From NCBI RefSeq assembly GCF_001447385.1, contig NZ_LLWQ01000219.1, forward strand, positions 1-47,346: a DNA stretch of 47,346 bases, in the 5' to 3' direction. The DNA is from Paracoccus sp. MKU1 (GTDB lineage: Bacteria; Pseudomonadota; Alphaproteobacteria; Rhodobacterales; Rhodobacteraceae). The notes beneath the pieces were generated by a model. It did not search any database. It was not told the DNA's origin and was given only the letters and a program-made list of their open reading frames with translations. Below, in pieces: positions 16,602-24,379 of the stretch (positions are counted from its first letter, which is position 1; the number at the start of each line of letters is the position of its first letter). A program made the position numbers and the translations under genes.

Positions 16602-17010
16602 CCGGGACGCCGAGCGCCCGGCTGGTCGATGGGCCTTCGGCGCCATCGCCGAGTTCCACCATGTCGCGACCGGCCCGCCGCCGCGCCGGCTGCGGCTGGG
16701 CGATCTGTCCGGCGCCTGCGAGGCGATGAGCCCGCACCTGCGTCGCTGGCACCCAGGCGTCTCGCTCTGCCCGCCCGAAGGCCGACTTGGGACGGCGCGG
16801 CAATGTTGTCCGACACGGGCCTCGACCAGCCGCAGATGGATTTGCATCCGCATCGAAGATCCGGTGTTGATTGCGCGGCTGCGGGCGGAACATGGATGCT
16901 CGGTCCTCGATCCGGAGAGCCGCGCCCTGGCGGCGTTCCTGTCCGCTCATCCGCATCGGGTGGCGCCGTCTCTAATCGGCTACCTCGACATCCATCAGAG
17001 GATCTGCGGG
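16602..17010 (+). pseudogene. Frameshifted remnant of an unknown-function alphaproteobacterial gene
   Basis: Coding-like protein is spread over two frames. One frame gives GRWAFGAIAEFHH...LSGACEAMSPHLRRWHPGVSLCPPEG. A second gives WDGAAMLSDTGLDQPQMDL. The first frame then resumes with CIRIEDPVLIARLRAEHG...LDPESRALAAFLSAHPHRVA...YLDIHQRI. Joined, the pieces read as one protein of about 135 residues interrupted by two compensating frameshifts near 16790 and 16845. From memory this resembles the DUF6925 family; the name needs a search. There is no start or stop of its own, and the first part runs directly out of the btuD 3' end. Confidence 0.5.
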
Positions 17011-17039
17011 TCGGATAGCTGTCTCACAGGCATCCTAAT

Positions 17040-17225
17040 CGACTGCGGGCCGACTTCATCCTGCGCTATGACAGCACCGACATGCTGCTCTATCTCGATC
17101 CGCCCTGTTGGGGCTGCCAGGATGACGACGGCAAGGCAATGTGCAGCCGCGCCGATCTCCAGCGTATGGTCCCACGCCATTCACAGAACCTTCTCCCGCC
17201 GGATCTTGGGGTCGGGGAGGTCTGA
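17040..17225 (+). pseudogene. C-terminal remnant of a phage-type Dam (D12 class) adenine methylase
   Basis: A 61-codon open stretch without a start reads RLRADFILRYDSTDMLLYLD, then PPCWGCQDDDGKAMCSRADL and about 20 further residues to a stop. This resembles the catalytic region of D12-class N6-adenine methylases, in which DPPY is followed by WGCEDDYG and SRADFERM. The catalytic DPPY has become DPPC. The N-terminal SAM-binding part is absent and the unrelated remnant precedes it. Probably left by a phage or mobile element beside tRNA-Phe. Confidence 0.55.
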
Positions 17226-17352
17226 ATCCCCTCTGTCCGGAAGTAAGTCGGTCTCCCCTGCATCAGGCGCCGGGAAAGCCCAGTGAGCAGTGCGAGACAG
17301 ACAGGAAGCCGATGCCCCGAATGGCGAAATAACAGTTATATTTTTGAGAGAA

Positions 17353-17428
17353 TGGTGCCCGGAGGCGGATTCGAACCACCGACACGCGGATTTTCAATCC
17401 GCTGCTCTACCAACTGAGCTATCCGGGC
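17353..17428 (-). tRNA. tRNA-Phe (GAA)
   Basis: A 76-nt cloverleaf on the minus strand with encoded CCA. The acceptor GCCCGGA pairs with TCCGGGC, the D-arm is GCTC/GAGC, the anticodon loop TTGAAAA gives GAA, and the T-arm contains GGTTCGAATCC. Confidence 0.97.
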
Positions 17429-17504
17429 GCCGGAGCGTCTTGCTTCGGACTGGCGCGTTGTTATGGCAGGGCCGTTCCGGTGTCCAGAGCCAAAAGCAAA
17501 ATTT

Positions 17505-17672
17505 TCACTCGTCCCTGTCATTATCTGCAACCGGATCTCCGTCCGCAACCGGATCTCCGGGAATGCGGTAGTCGCCGCGCAGCCAGTGCGCCAAGTCGAC
17601 ATCCGCGCAGCGGCGCGAGCAGAAGGGGCGATAACGCTCGGAGGCGGGCTTGCGGCAGATCGGGCATTTCAT
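17505..17672 (-). CDS. yacG: DNA gyrase inhibitor YacG (small zinc protein)
   Basis: A 55-aa protein with the YacG zinc site: CPIC at 3-6 and CSRRC at 18-22, followed by ADVDLAHWLRGDYRIPG. E. coli YacG binds GyrB and inhibits gyrase. The ATG at 17672 overlaps the rng stop (ATGA), as is usual in the maf-rng-yacG order of Rhodobacterales. The C-terminus holds a duplicated GDPVAD from an 18-nt tandem repeat. Confidence 0.9.
   Translation of the reverse strand: MKCPICRKPASERYRPFCSRRCADVDLAHWLRGDYRIPGDPVADGDPVADNDRDE
17527..17559. repeat. Short tandem duplication inside yacG
   Basis: The 15-mer GCAACCGGATCTCCG occurs at 17527-17541 and again at 17545-17559, an 18-nt period. In the minus-strand protein it encodes GDPVAD twice, so the reading frame is kept. 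Confidence 0.8.
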
Positions 17673-18730
17673 GCGCCGTCCTCCGTCCTGGCCAGCCGCG
17701 CCAGCGGGATGCGGTCGCGCTTGCGGCTGATCTCGTAAAGTCCCATCGCCGTCCAGCCGATCAGCACCGTCTCTGCCGATTCAGCGCGGAAGGCGGCGCG
17801 CAGTACCTGTTCCAGCGTGCCGCGGTCACGCTTGGGCATGGGCGCGAAATCGACCACGATCTGGCCGCCGAGACCGCGCAGGCGCAATTGCCGCGGCAGG
17901 TCGCGGGCCAGCGCGATATTCGCCTTGAGCCCCGCCGCCGGCGAATGGTCGCTGCCGGTATTGACGTCGATGGCGACCAGCGCGCGCAGCGCCTCGATCT
18001 CGGCCCAGGCGCCGCCGCCCAGTTCCGCGCGCGAGGACAGCATTTGCAGCACCGCGGCCTCGGCTCCGCTCGCCTCGAAGGCATCGGCCCCGTCCTCGAT
18101 GCTGTCCGGCGCCGGATCAGCCCAATCCTGCCAAGCCTGGTCGGCGGGCTCCGGCGCGTCGAGCAGCAGTTCGGGGGCGCCTTCGCGATCGGCCGCGACG
18201 GCTTGCGCGAGTTCCAGAAGCTGTGCGAGCTCTGTCGCGATTTCGTCGTCCCGGGCGGTGGCCGCGATGGAGCGGAAGACGATGCCGGGTGGATTTTCCA
18301 GGCCGGCCTGGGCGGTTTCGCCCAGGTGGACAAGCCCGTCGCGCAGCGCGCCGTCGCGGATCCGGCGCGAGACGTTCACGCCGGGTGCCCCGGGCGTCAC
18401 GATGACATGCCGGCCGCGGAAGTTCAGCCGGGCCGAGACCGGAACCGCCTTGCCATCCTCGGTGCTGCCGCTGACCTGGACCAGCAGCGATTGGCCTTCG
18501 CGCAGGCCGGAGCGGTCGCGCAGGAAGCCCCTGGCCCCTTCGGGCAGGCGCAGGAAGACGCCGCCCTGGCCCTTGACCAACCGGTCGACCTTGGCACGGC
18601 AGATCGCGCCGGGGGCAAGCGGGGTCGCACCCGCCGGATCGACGATCAGATCCTCGAGCCGGCCGTCCTGCATCAGGGCCGCCGCATCGCGGCCGAAGAT
18701 CTGCCCAAGGACGATCTGGCGTCCCTTCAT
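17669..18730 (-). CDS. rng: Ribonuclease E/G family protein, compact
   Basis: A 353-aa protein of the RNase E/G family, endonucleases for rRNA and mRNA processing. An S1-like N-terminal region (AKVDRLVKGQGGVFLRLPEG) precedes the catalytic domain. Metal-binding residues match those of RNase E: Asp and Asn in LVAIDVNTGS and Asp in QIVVDFAPM. It is shorter than E. coli RNase G (489 aa) and lacks the CPxC zinc-link, so quaternary structure may differ. The ATG at 18730 follows AAGGAA and overlaps the maf end by 4 nt; its own stop overlaps the yacG start. Confidence 0.85.
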   Translation of the reverse strand: MKGRQIVLGQIFGRDAAALMQDGRLEDLIVDPAGATPLAPGAICRAKVDRLVKGQGGVFLRLPEGARGFLRDRSGLREGQSLLVQVSGSTEDGKAVPVSARLNFRGRHVIVTPGAPGVNVSRRIRDGALRDGLVHLGETAQAGLENPPGIVFRSIAATARDDEIATELAQLLELAQAVAADREGAPELLLDAPEPADQAWQDWADPAPDSIEDGADAFEASGAEAAVLQMLSSRAELGGGAWAEIEALRALVAIDVNTGSDHSPAAGLKANIALARDLPRQLRLRGLGGQIVVDFAPMPKRDRGTLEQVLRAAFRAESAETVLIGWTAMGLYEISRKRDRIPLARLARTEDGA

Positions 18731-19293
18731 GTCGCTGTTCCTTGAATTCCGATGGCGGCGAGCAGACAGGCAGTTTCGGCCAGCGGCAGCCCGACCACGC
18801 CGCTGTAGGAGCCCTGCATCCAGATCGCGAAGGCCGAGGCATGGCCCTGGATGGCATAGGCGCCCGCCTTGCCCTGCCATTCGCCGGTGGCGAGATAGGC
18901 TTCGACCTGCGCCATGGTGAGGGGACGGAAACGGATGATGGTTTCCACCAGGCGTTCGCGCAGCCGGCCGTCATGGGCCAGGGCAACCGAGGTCAGCACC
19001 CGGTGCCGGCGCCCGGAAAGCAGTTGCAGGTAGTGCCGCGCCTCGGCGGCATCCTCGGGCTTGCCGAGGATCCTGCGTCCCGCGACCACAGCCGTGTCGG
19101 CGCAGAGAATGGCGCCCTCGGCGCTGTCGGCGAGCGCCGCGGCCTTTTCGCGGGCCATGCGCCGGACATAGTCGCGCGGGCTTTCGCCGCGCCGCGGGGC
19201 TTCGTCGATTTCCGCCGGCAGAACCCTGTCGGGCACGATGCCGATCTGGGCCAGCAGCTCCAGCCGACGCGGGCTGGCCGAGCCGAGAATCAG
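18727..19293 (-). CDS. maf: Maf-like nucleotide pyrophosphatase
   Basis: Maf-family house-cleaning enzyme that hydrolyses non-canonical nucleoside triphosphates. Motifs are GSASPRRLELLAQIG at the N-terminus, ILCADTAVV and LGKPEDAAEARHYLQLLSGR in the middle, and GEWQGKAGAYAIQG near residue 140. Homology extends upstream to about 19293, but no in-frame ATG, GTG or TTG exists there: the first is GTG 19236, which would delete the essential SASPRR loop. CTG 19374, preceded by GGAG at a good distance, or CTG 19293 are possible starts. It lies just after infA and overlaps rng by 4 nt. Confidence 0.85.
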   Translation of the reverse strand: MILGSASPRRLELLAQIGIVPDRVLPAEIDEAPRRGESPRDYVRRMAREKAAALADSAEGAILCADTAVVAGRRILGKPEDAAEARHYLQLLSGRRHRVLTSVALAHDGRLRERLVETIIRFRPLTMAQVEAYLATGEWQGKAGAYAIQGHASAFAIWMQGSYSGVVGLPLAETACLLAAIGIQGTAT

Positions 19294-19396
19294 CGTCGGG
19301 ACGTCTTGTTCCGGGATGGCGGCGTGGGGCGCGGGGCGGATTCCGGTGTCCTGCGGGGCATCCGCTGTGGACAGGTCGGGCTCCGCACCGGCGGCC

Positions 19397-19615
19397 TTAT
19401 TTGAAGCGGTAATTGATCCGCCCCTTTGTCAGGTCATAGGTGTTCATTTCCACCTGCACCTTGTCGCCGGCGAGGACGCGGATGCGGTTCTTGCGCATCT
19501 TTCCTGCCATATGCGCGATGATCTCATGGCCGTTCTCTAGCTCGACCCGGAATGTCGCGTTGGGCAGGAGTTCCTTCACGACGCCGGGAAATTCGAGCAT
19601 TTCTTCCTTGGCCAT
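19397..19615 (-). CDS. infA: Translation initiation factor IF-1
   Basis: A 72-aa single S1/OB-fold protein with the invariant IF-1 sequence MAKEEMLEFPGVVKELLPNA and the ending YDLTKGRINYRFK. It binds the ribosomal A site during initiation. The AGGAG Shine-Dalgarno precedes the ATG. It is the first gene of the infA-maf-rng-yacG set. Confidence 0.98.
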   Translation of the reverse strand: MAKEEMLEFPGVVKELLPNATFRVELENGHEIIAHMAGKMRKNRIRVLAGDKVQVEMNTYDLTKGRINYRFK

Positions 19616-19658
19616 GTTCTCTCCTGTGGGGTGACCCGCGTTTTGGGCGGGCGCAAGC

Positions 19659-19687
19659 TACATGCGTCCAGACGGGCCGTTTTTCAA
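19659..19687 (-). promoter_or_regulatory. Probable housekeeping promoter of infA
   Basis: On the minus strand TTGAAA (19687-19682), 17-nt spacer, CATGTA (19664-19659), ending 43 nt before the infA ATG. Confidence 0.45.
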
Positions 19688-19800
19688 GGGGAATCTGGAC
19701 TTGTCCGGGCTTTCCACGACCCAGCGCCATGCCGGAGCGGGCTATTTCATGGAAAAGTTGTGCGATTGCGACAGTCGGACCTTGGTTTCGGGCCGGCGGT

Positions 19801-20985
19801 TCAGCCGGCCTTGACCATGGAAGGCATGGTTTCGGCCAGACGGAAGGCATCGGGGTGGTCGAGATCGGCAAGTGGCAGCCCGGTCTGCTCCGGCGGCGGC
19901 GCTCCGTCAAAGGGCGGCCCGAAGCTTTCCGGCCGCCAGGCATCCTGAGTCGGCGTGGTGGCGGCGGACTCTGCGTCCTGGCCGATATTGCGCAGGCGGA
20001 TGGCGTGGAACCCGTCCTTTTCCCCCAGCCGGCCGCGGGCAAGAAGCTGGCCGTGCGCGGTCTCCACCCTGGCCTCGTCGAGCACGTTCTGGGTCAGGGG
20101 CAGCAGCGACCCGGGGGTCAGGCTGCGCAGCTGATGCAGGCTCAGCCGGCGGCGGCAGAGAATGCCCGTCAACCGGATCGGCGCCTGCTGCACCGTCTCG
20201 GCCAGCGATGCCGGGGCTGGCGGGGGGGCGAGCGGCGCGGATTGCGCGACCGGCAATTGCGGCTGGTTTCGCCCGCTCGAGGGCGGCGCGTCGGTGCGCG
20301 GGGCGATCTCGGCCGGCAGGGCGATCAGCAGCCTGCCGTCGCGCTGCCCGCTGCCGCCCATGCGGAAATGAAAGCTCAGATGCGTCATCTCGCCATCTTC
20401 CAGCATCAACGACAGCGGGCGCGGATCGTCCATATAGGTGACGTAGCGAAAGGCCCCGAAATCGGGGCAGCCGTCGCGTGCCGCGCATTCCCGGCCCAGT
20501 TCCGCCAGCAGTGCGTTCACGAAATCGGCCGAGATCGCGGCATCGGTTCGCGTCGGCTTGCGCGGCGGCGCAGGGCGCGAGGTCACGCGGCCGATCGCCT
20601 GCATCTCGATCAGCGCGGCCAGCAGGTCGGGGCAGAGCGCGACCACGCCGAGCGCATCGCGTCGGCCCCCGACCACCGCGAGCAGGGCGCGCTCGGGCAG
20701 GAGTTCGGGCAGTTCGGCCAGCGTCATGCCCATCCGCTCCAGCCTTTCGACAAAGACCGGCAGACGTAATTGCTTTTCGGCGGCGCGAGCCAGGGCGGTG
20801 GCGGCGGCGCGCTCCAGCCGGAATTCGTCGGTCTGCTGCGTGGGCGGTCCTGCCGCCGCGCGGGTCCGGTCGCGCTCGGCGATCCAGCGGCGCAGCACTT
20901 GGCCGGGCGGCGGGGCGGGGGGGCCGCCCCGGTCCGCCGTGCCCTGTCCCGGGTCGCCAGATTGTTGCCTTGCCGCGCTTTCCAT
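19801..20985 (-). CDS. FliM/FliN-family (SpoA-domain) protein, orphan flagellar-switch homologue
   Basis: A 394-aa protein. A short disordered N-terminus ends in QVLRRWIAERD. Residues ~50-190 resemble the CheC-like middle domain of FliM (KQLRLPVFVERLERMGMTLAE...LLAVVGGRRDALGVVALCPDLL). Residues ~270-340 form a SpoA domain (QQAPIRLTGILCRRRLSL...GSLLPLTQ...GQLLARGRLGEKDGFHAIRL). FliM is the rotor protein that binds phospho-CheY. No other flagellar gene is in the window, and many Paracoccus are non-motile. It follows the SLC5-type histidine kinase by 59 nt on the same strand. The start at 20985 has a weak Shine-Dalgarno. Confidence 0.75.
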   Translation of the reverse strand: MESAARQQSGDPGQGTADRGGPPAPPPGQVLRRWIAERDRTRAAAGPPTQQTDEFRLERAAATALARAAEKQLRLPVFVERLERMGMTLAELPELLPERALLAVVGGRRDALGVVALCPDLLAALIEMQAIGRVTSRPAPPRKPTRTDAAISADFVNALLAELGRECAARDGCPDFGAFRYVTYMDDPRPLSLMLEDGEMTHLSFHFRMGGSGQRDGRLLIALPAEIAPRTDAPPSSGRNQPQLPVAQSAPLAPPPAPASLAETVQQAPIRLTGILCRRRLSLHQLRSLTPGSLLPLTQNVLDEARVETAHGQLLARGRLGEKDGFHAIRLRNIGQDAESAATTPTQDAWRPESFGPPFDGAPPPEQTGLPLADLDHPDAFRLAETMPSMVKAG

Positions 20986-21044
20986 ACCCGACCGAATCGA
21001 TACTGTCTTTGGCGCAAGATGGCATGGACTGGTTGCGAAAAGGT

Positions 21045-23702
21045 TTAACCCGTCGCATTCGCGGTATTTTCCGCCCGGCGTGGCGGGCGCGGCGGCAGGG
21101 CGATCCTGAAGCAAGCACCGCCCCGGCCCGGCAGATAGCTGATCGACCCGCCCAGGAAGCCCATGATCTCCTTGCAGATCGCCAGCCCCAGCCCGGCACC
21201 GCCGGCGCGCGCGGGATCGTCCAGCCGGGCGAATTTCTCGAAGATCAGCGCCCGGTTTTCCGGACCGATGCCCGAGCCGTTGTCGTGAATGTCGATCTCG
21301 GTCCAACCCTGCGGATTGCGGCGGGTGTCGATGCGGATCGCCGGCTCGTCGGCATCGCAATATTTCCGCGCATTCGAGATGACGTTGATGAGCACCTGCA
21401 ACAGCCGGTCGGGGTCGGTGATCATCGGCAGATGCTCGGCGACGGGGTTGCGGCGGATGGCGAAATCGCGCCCCGCGGCGCTTGCCCCGGCCGCGGCCAG
21501 CGCGCGCTCGATCAGGTCGTGCAGGTTGAAGACGCCGGGTTTCAGCTGCGCCCGGCCGGATTCCAGCACCGAGATGTCCAGCAGGTCGTCCAGCAACCGG
21601 GTCATGCGCCCGGCCTCGTCCTGGATGATGCCGGCGAAGCGGGCGCGGTCCTCGGCGGGCAGGTCCGGCTCCATCAGGATCTCGGAAAAGGCGCGGATCG
21701 AGGTCATGGGCGTGCGTAGCTCATGGCTGATCTGGCCGAGAAAGGCGTCCTTCTGCGCCGAAAGCAGGGTCAGTTTCTCGTTGCTTTCCCGCAACATGGC
21801 GGCGGTTCTTGCCAATTCGGCCGAGGTCAGCTCCAGCCGGCGATTGTCCTCGCGCGCGCGGCTGGCCTCGCCCGCGACTTCCATCAGGTCGGCCACGGTG
21901 ACGCTGCCGCGCCCGCCGACCCGCGCCATCAGCGCCGAGGCCGTCGCCGCGCCCACCGTGCCGGCCAGATGGCGCTCGAACCCGGCGAGAAAGCGGGGAG
22001 TCAGGTCCGGAAGATAGCCGGATTTTCCCTGTTCCTCCGCGGCCTTGCGGAACACTTCCAGCGCATGTTCATTGCCCCAGATCCGCCCGGCGAGCGTCAG
22101 AAGCGCCTCGGCCTGCACCGCCGGGGCGGTTTCGCTGGCGGCGGCATCGGGGGCGATGGCATGGACGAAGGACAGCGCCTGCAACCGCTCGGTCGGGTCG
22201 GGGAAATCCAAGAGCGAGATCAGCACCAGAAGCAGCAGGTTCACCGCCAGCGCCAGCAGCACCGCGCCGGCGAAGGCGTCGATTCCCGCCGGAAAGGCCG
22301 GCGGCGCGGCCAGCCCCAGCGAGGGAAGGAAGACCGCCCGGCCCCAGATCAGCGCCCCCGCGACGATGCCGGCGATGGCGCCGCGCCGGGTCGCGCCGCG
22401 CCAGATCAGCCCCGCGACCATGGCCGGCAGCACCTGCGCCATGCCGGAAAAGGCGACCGTGCCCATGGCGGCCAGCGCCGTGGTGCCGCCGGTCGTACGG
22501 TGATAGAGCCAGCCCGCGCCGATCACCGAGACGATGGCCAGCCGCCGCGCGTTCAGCATCAATGCGCCCAGATCGTCGCGGGCTTGCGCCGGCTCGGACA
22601 GCGCGGTCTGGCGCAGCCACAGCCACAGGGGCACCAGCCAATGGTTCGCCATCATCGTCGACAATGCGATGGCGCTGACCACCACCATCGACATGGCCGA
22701 GGAAAAGCCGCCCAGGAACACCAGCGCCGCCAGCGTGTCGCGGCCCTGCGACAGTGGCAGGGCCAGCACGTAGAGGTCGGGATTCGAGCCCTTGGGCAGC
22801 AGGTCCGCGCCGACCACGGCGATGGGCAGCACCAGAAAGGACATGGCGGCGAGATAGGCGGGAAAGGCCCAGCCGGCCTGGCGCAGGCGATCCTCGTCAT
22901 TGGCCTCGACCACCAGGACGTGGAACATGCGCGGCAGCACCATGATCGCCGCGCCCGAGAGCAGGATCAGCGTGAACCAGCGGTCCGGCCGGATCAGCCA
23001 GCCCTCGCCCCCGGCCGAGACGGCCATGCGGTCGATGCGCGCCAGCACGTCGGCCGGCCCGTCGGCGATGCCCCACAGCACATAGGCGCCGACCGCCAGA
23101 AAGGCGGCAAGCTTGACCACCGCCTCGACGGCGATGGCGATGACCACGCCGTGATGGCGTTCGTTCGCAGCCAGGTTGCGGGTGCCGAACAGGATGGCGA
23201 AGGCGGCCAGCCCGACCGCCACCCACAGCGCGATATTGCCGGGCAGCGGATGGCCGCTGGTGGCGAATGCCGAAAGCGCCATCGAGACAGATTGCAGTTG
23301 CAGCGCGATATAGGGGGTCGAGGCCAGCACGCCGATCAGCGTCACCAGCGCCGCGAGTCCCGCGGATTTGCCGAAGCGGCTGGAGATCAGGTCGGCGATC
23401 GAGGTCACGCGATGCAGCCGCGCGACCCGGACCAGGCGCCTGAGGCCCCACCAGGCGCCGGCAAAGACGATGCCGGGGCCAAGATAGATGGTCAGGAACT
23501 CCAGTCCCGAGCGGGTGGCGTAGCCGACGGCGCCATAGAAGGTCCAGGCCGAGCAATAGACCGACAGCGACAGGGTATAGATCACCGGCCGGTCCATCCA
23601 GCGCCAGCGGCCGGCGGCGGCGGCGCGGTCGGCGGCATGGGCCAGCAGGAACATCAGCGCGACATAGATCACCGAGGCGGCGCCCAGGGTTTCAGGCGTC
23701 AT
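21045..23702 (-). CDS. SLC5 transporter-STAC-histidine kinase fusion (CbrA/CrbS-like)
   Basis: An 885-aa inner-membrane sensor. Residues ~1-490 form a sodium:solute symporter domain with 12-13 membrane segments (SLSVYCSAWTFYGAVGYATRSG, then TSIADLISSRFGKS). Residues ~530-590 resemble a STAC linker (FLAGFERHLAGTVGAATASAL). A coiled segment (about 610-655) leads to the kinase core: H-box FLGQISHELRTPMTSIR, N-box LINVISNARKY, DNGSGIG and GLGLAI. CbrA and CrbS of other bacteria use this design to sense histidine or acetate. No receiver domain is attached; a CheY-like receiver is encoded just upstream. The start at 23702 follows GGAGGACGAGG and overlaps the 80-aa gene. Confidence 0.93.
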   Translation of the reverse strand: MTPETLGAASVIYVALMFLLAHAADRAAAAGRWRWMDRPVIYTLSLSVYCSAWTFYGAVGYATRSGLEFLTIYLGPGIVFAGAWWGLRRLVRVARLHRVTSIADLISSRFGKSAGLAALVTLIGVLASTPYIALQLQSVSMALSAFATSGHPLPGNIALWVAVGLAAFAILFGTRNLAANERHHGVVIAIAVEAVVKLAAFLAVGAYVLWGIADGPADVLARIDRMAVSAGGEGWLIRPDRWFTLILLSGAAIMVLPRMFHVLVVEANDEDRLRQAGWAFPAYLAAMSFLVLPIAVVGADLLPKGSNPDLYVLALPLSQGRDTLAALVFLGGFSSAMSMVVVSAIALSTMMANHWLVPLWLWLRQTALSEPAQARDDLGALMLNARRLAIVSVIGAGWLYHRTTGGTTALAAMGTVAFSGMAQVLPAMVAGLIWRGATRRGAIAGIVAGALIWGRAVFLPSLGLAAPPAFPAGIDAFAGAVLLALAVNLLLLVLISLLDFPDPTERLQALSFVHAIAPDAAASETAPAVQAEALLTLAGRIWGNEHALEVFRKAAEEQGKSGYLPDLTPRFLAGFERHLAGTVGAATASALMARVGGRGSVTVADLMEVAGEASRAREDNRRLELTSAELARTAAMLRESNEKLTLLSAQKDAFLGQISHELRTPMTSIRAFSEILMEPDLPAEDRARFAGIIQDEAGRMTRLLDDLLDISVLESGRAQLKPGVFNLHDLIERALAAAGASAAGRDFAIRRNPVAEHLPMITDPDRLLQVLINVISNARKYCDADEPAIRIDTRRNPQGWTEIDIHDNGSGIGPENRALIFEKFARLDDPARAGGAGLGLAICKEIMGFLGGSISYLPGRGGACFRIALPPRPPRRAENTANATG

Positions 23703-23934
23703 CCTCGTCCTCCGCCTTTCCGCGCCCGATCAGGCGGTGCAGCGCGGCGGTCACGGCGATGGTCAGCGCCCAGCTTGCCGCCAGCCAGACCGCGCCGCGC
23801 GCGTAGCTGAAATATTGCGGCAGCCATAGCGGCGGCAGCACCGCCAGCATCGCGAACACCACCGGCAGGACGCGGAGGGCGTCGCCCAGCCGGCGCTTGC
23901 GATAGGCGTCGCGGCCAAGGAACAGCCGGCGCAT
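23692..23934 (-). CDS. Small two-helix membrane protein linked to the SLC5-kinase
   Basis: An 80-aa protein with two hydrophobic segments (about 19-37 VLPVVFAMLAVLPPLWLPQ and 44-63 VWLAASWALTIAVTAAL), a basic N-terminus and an acidic tail EDEDDA. It resembles the small subunits that accompany some sodium:solute symporters. The GAGG Shine-Dalgarno precedes the ATG at 23934. It starts 8 nt after the receiver gene and overlaps the kinase start by 11 nt, so co-translation is likely. I do not recognise a named family. Confidence 0.8.
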   Translation of the reverse strand: MRRLFLGRDAYRKRRLGDALRVLPVVFAMLAVLPPLWLPQYFSYARGAVWLAASWALTIAVTAALHRLIGRGKAEDEDDA

Positions 23935-23942
23935 GCGCGACC

Positions 23943-24305
23943 TCAGCCCGCGTCCAGAAGCTCGCGCACCACGGCGCGCAGATCGGCATTGGCAAAGGGC
24001 TTGGCAAGCGTCCGGTCGGCGCCCTCGGGCAGGTTCGCCATGCCGCGCGCGCTGAGCAGCAGCACCGGCAGCGCCTGCAATTCGGGATCGGCGCGCAGAT
24101 CGGCCAGCACCTCGGCGCCGCTGCGGCCGGGCAGCATCACGTCCAGGATCACCAGCCGCGGCGCCAGCGCGCGGATGCGCTGAAGGGCGTCGCTGCCCTC
24201 GGGCCATTGCTCGCATTGCCAGCCCTCGCGCGACAGGATGAAGCGGACCGCCTCGGCGATGCTGGGTTCGTCCTCGATCAGCAGCACATCGACACTTGCG
24301 GTCAC
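23943..24305 (-). CDS. CheY-like single-domain response regulator
   Basis: Receiver domain only, about 120 aa. The acidic pocket is EDE in VLLIEDEPSIAEAV, the phospho-acceptor Asp is in LVILDVMLPGRSG, the switch Ser is in VLLLSARG and the Lys in TLAKPFANADL. No output domain, so it must act by protein contact or phosphotransfer. GTG at 24305 is chosen because AGGAG lies 7 nt before it; GTG at 24314 is adjacent to that same site. First gene of a tight four-gene unit with the SLC5-kinase and the FliM-like gene. Confidence 0.92.
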   Translation of the reverse strand: MTASVDVLLIEDEPSIAEAVRFILSREGWQCEQWPEGSDALQRIRALAPRLVILDVMLPGRSGAEVLADLRADPELQALPVLLLSARGMANLPEGADRTLAKPFANADLRAVVRELLDAG

Positions 24306-24379
24306 GGGCGGCACTCCTGGGGCTTTGCGGCGATCATGGCGGCGGGCGCGGGCGTTGTCAAAATCGGGTTGCCTCCGGC

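Noticed and set aside
17336..17602. 88-codon minus frame across tRNA-Phe
   Set aside because: It contains the translation typically produced by reading through a tRNA (AQLVEQRIENPRVGGSNPP) and would overlap yacG; spurious.
19783..19805. GGCCGGC...GCCGGCC inverted repeat at the end of the FliM-like gene
   Set aside because: It overlaps the stop codon and lacks a T-run; GC-rich chance pairing is plausible.
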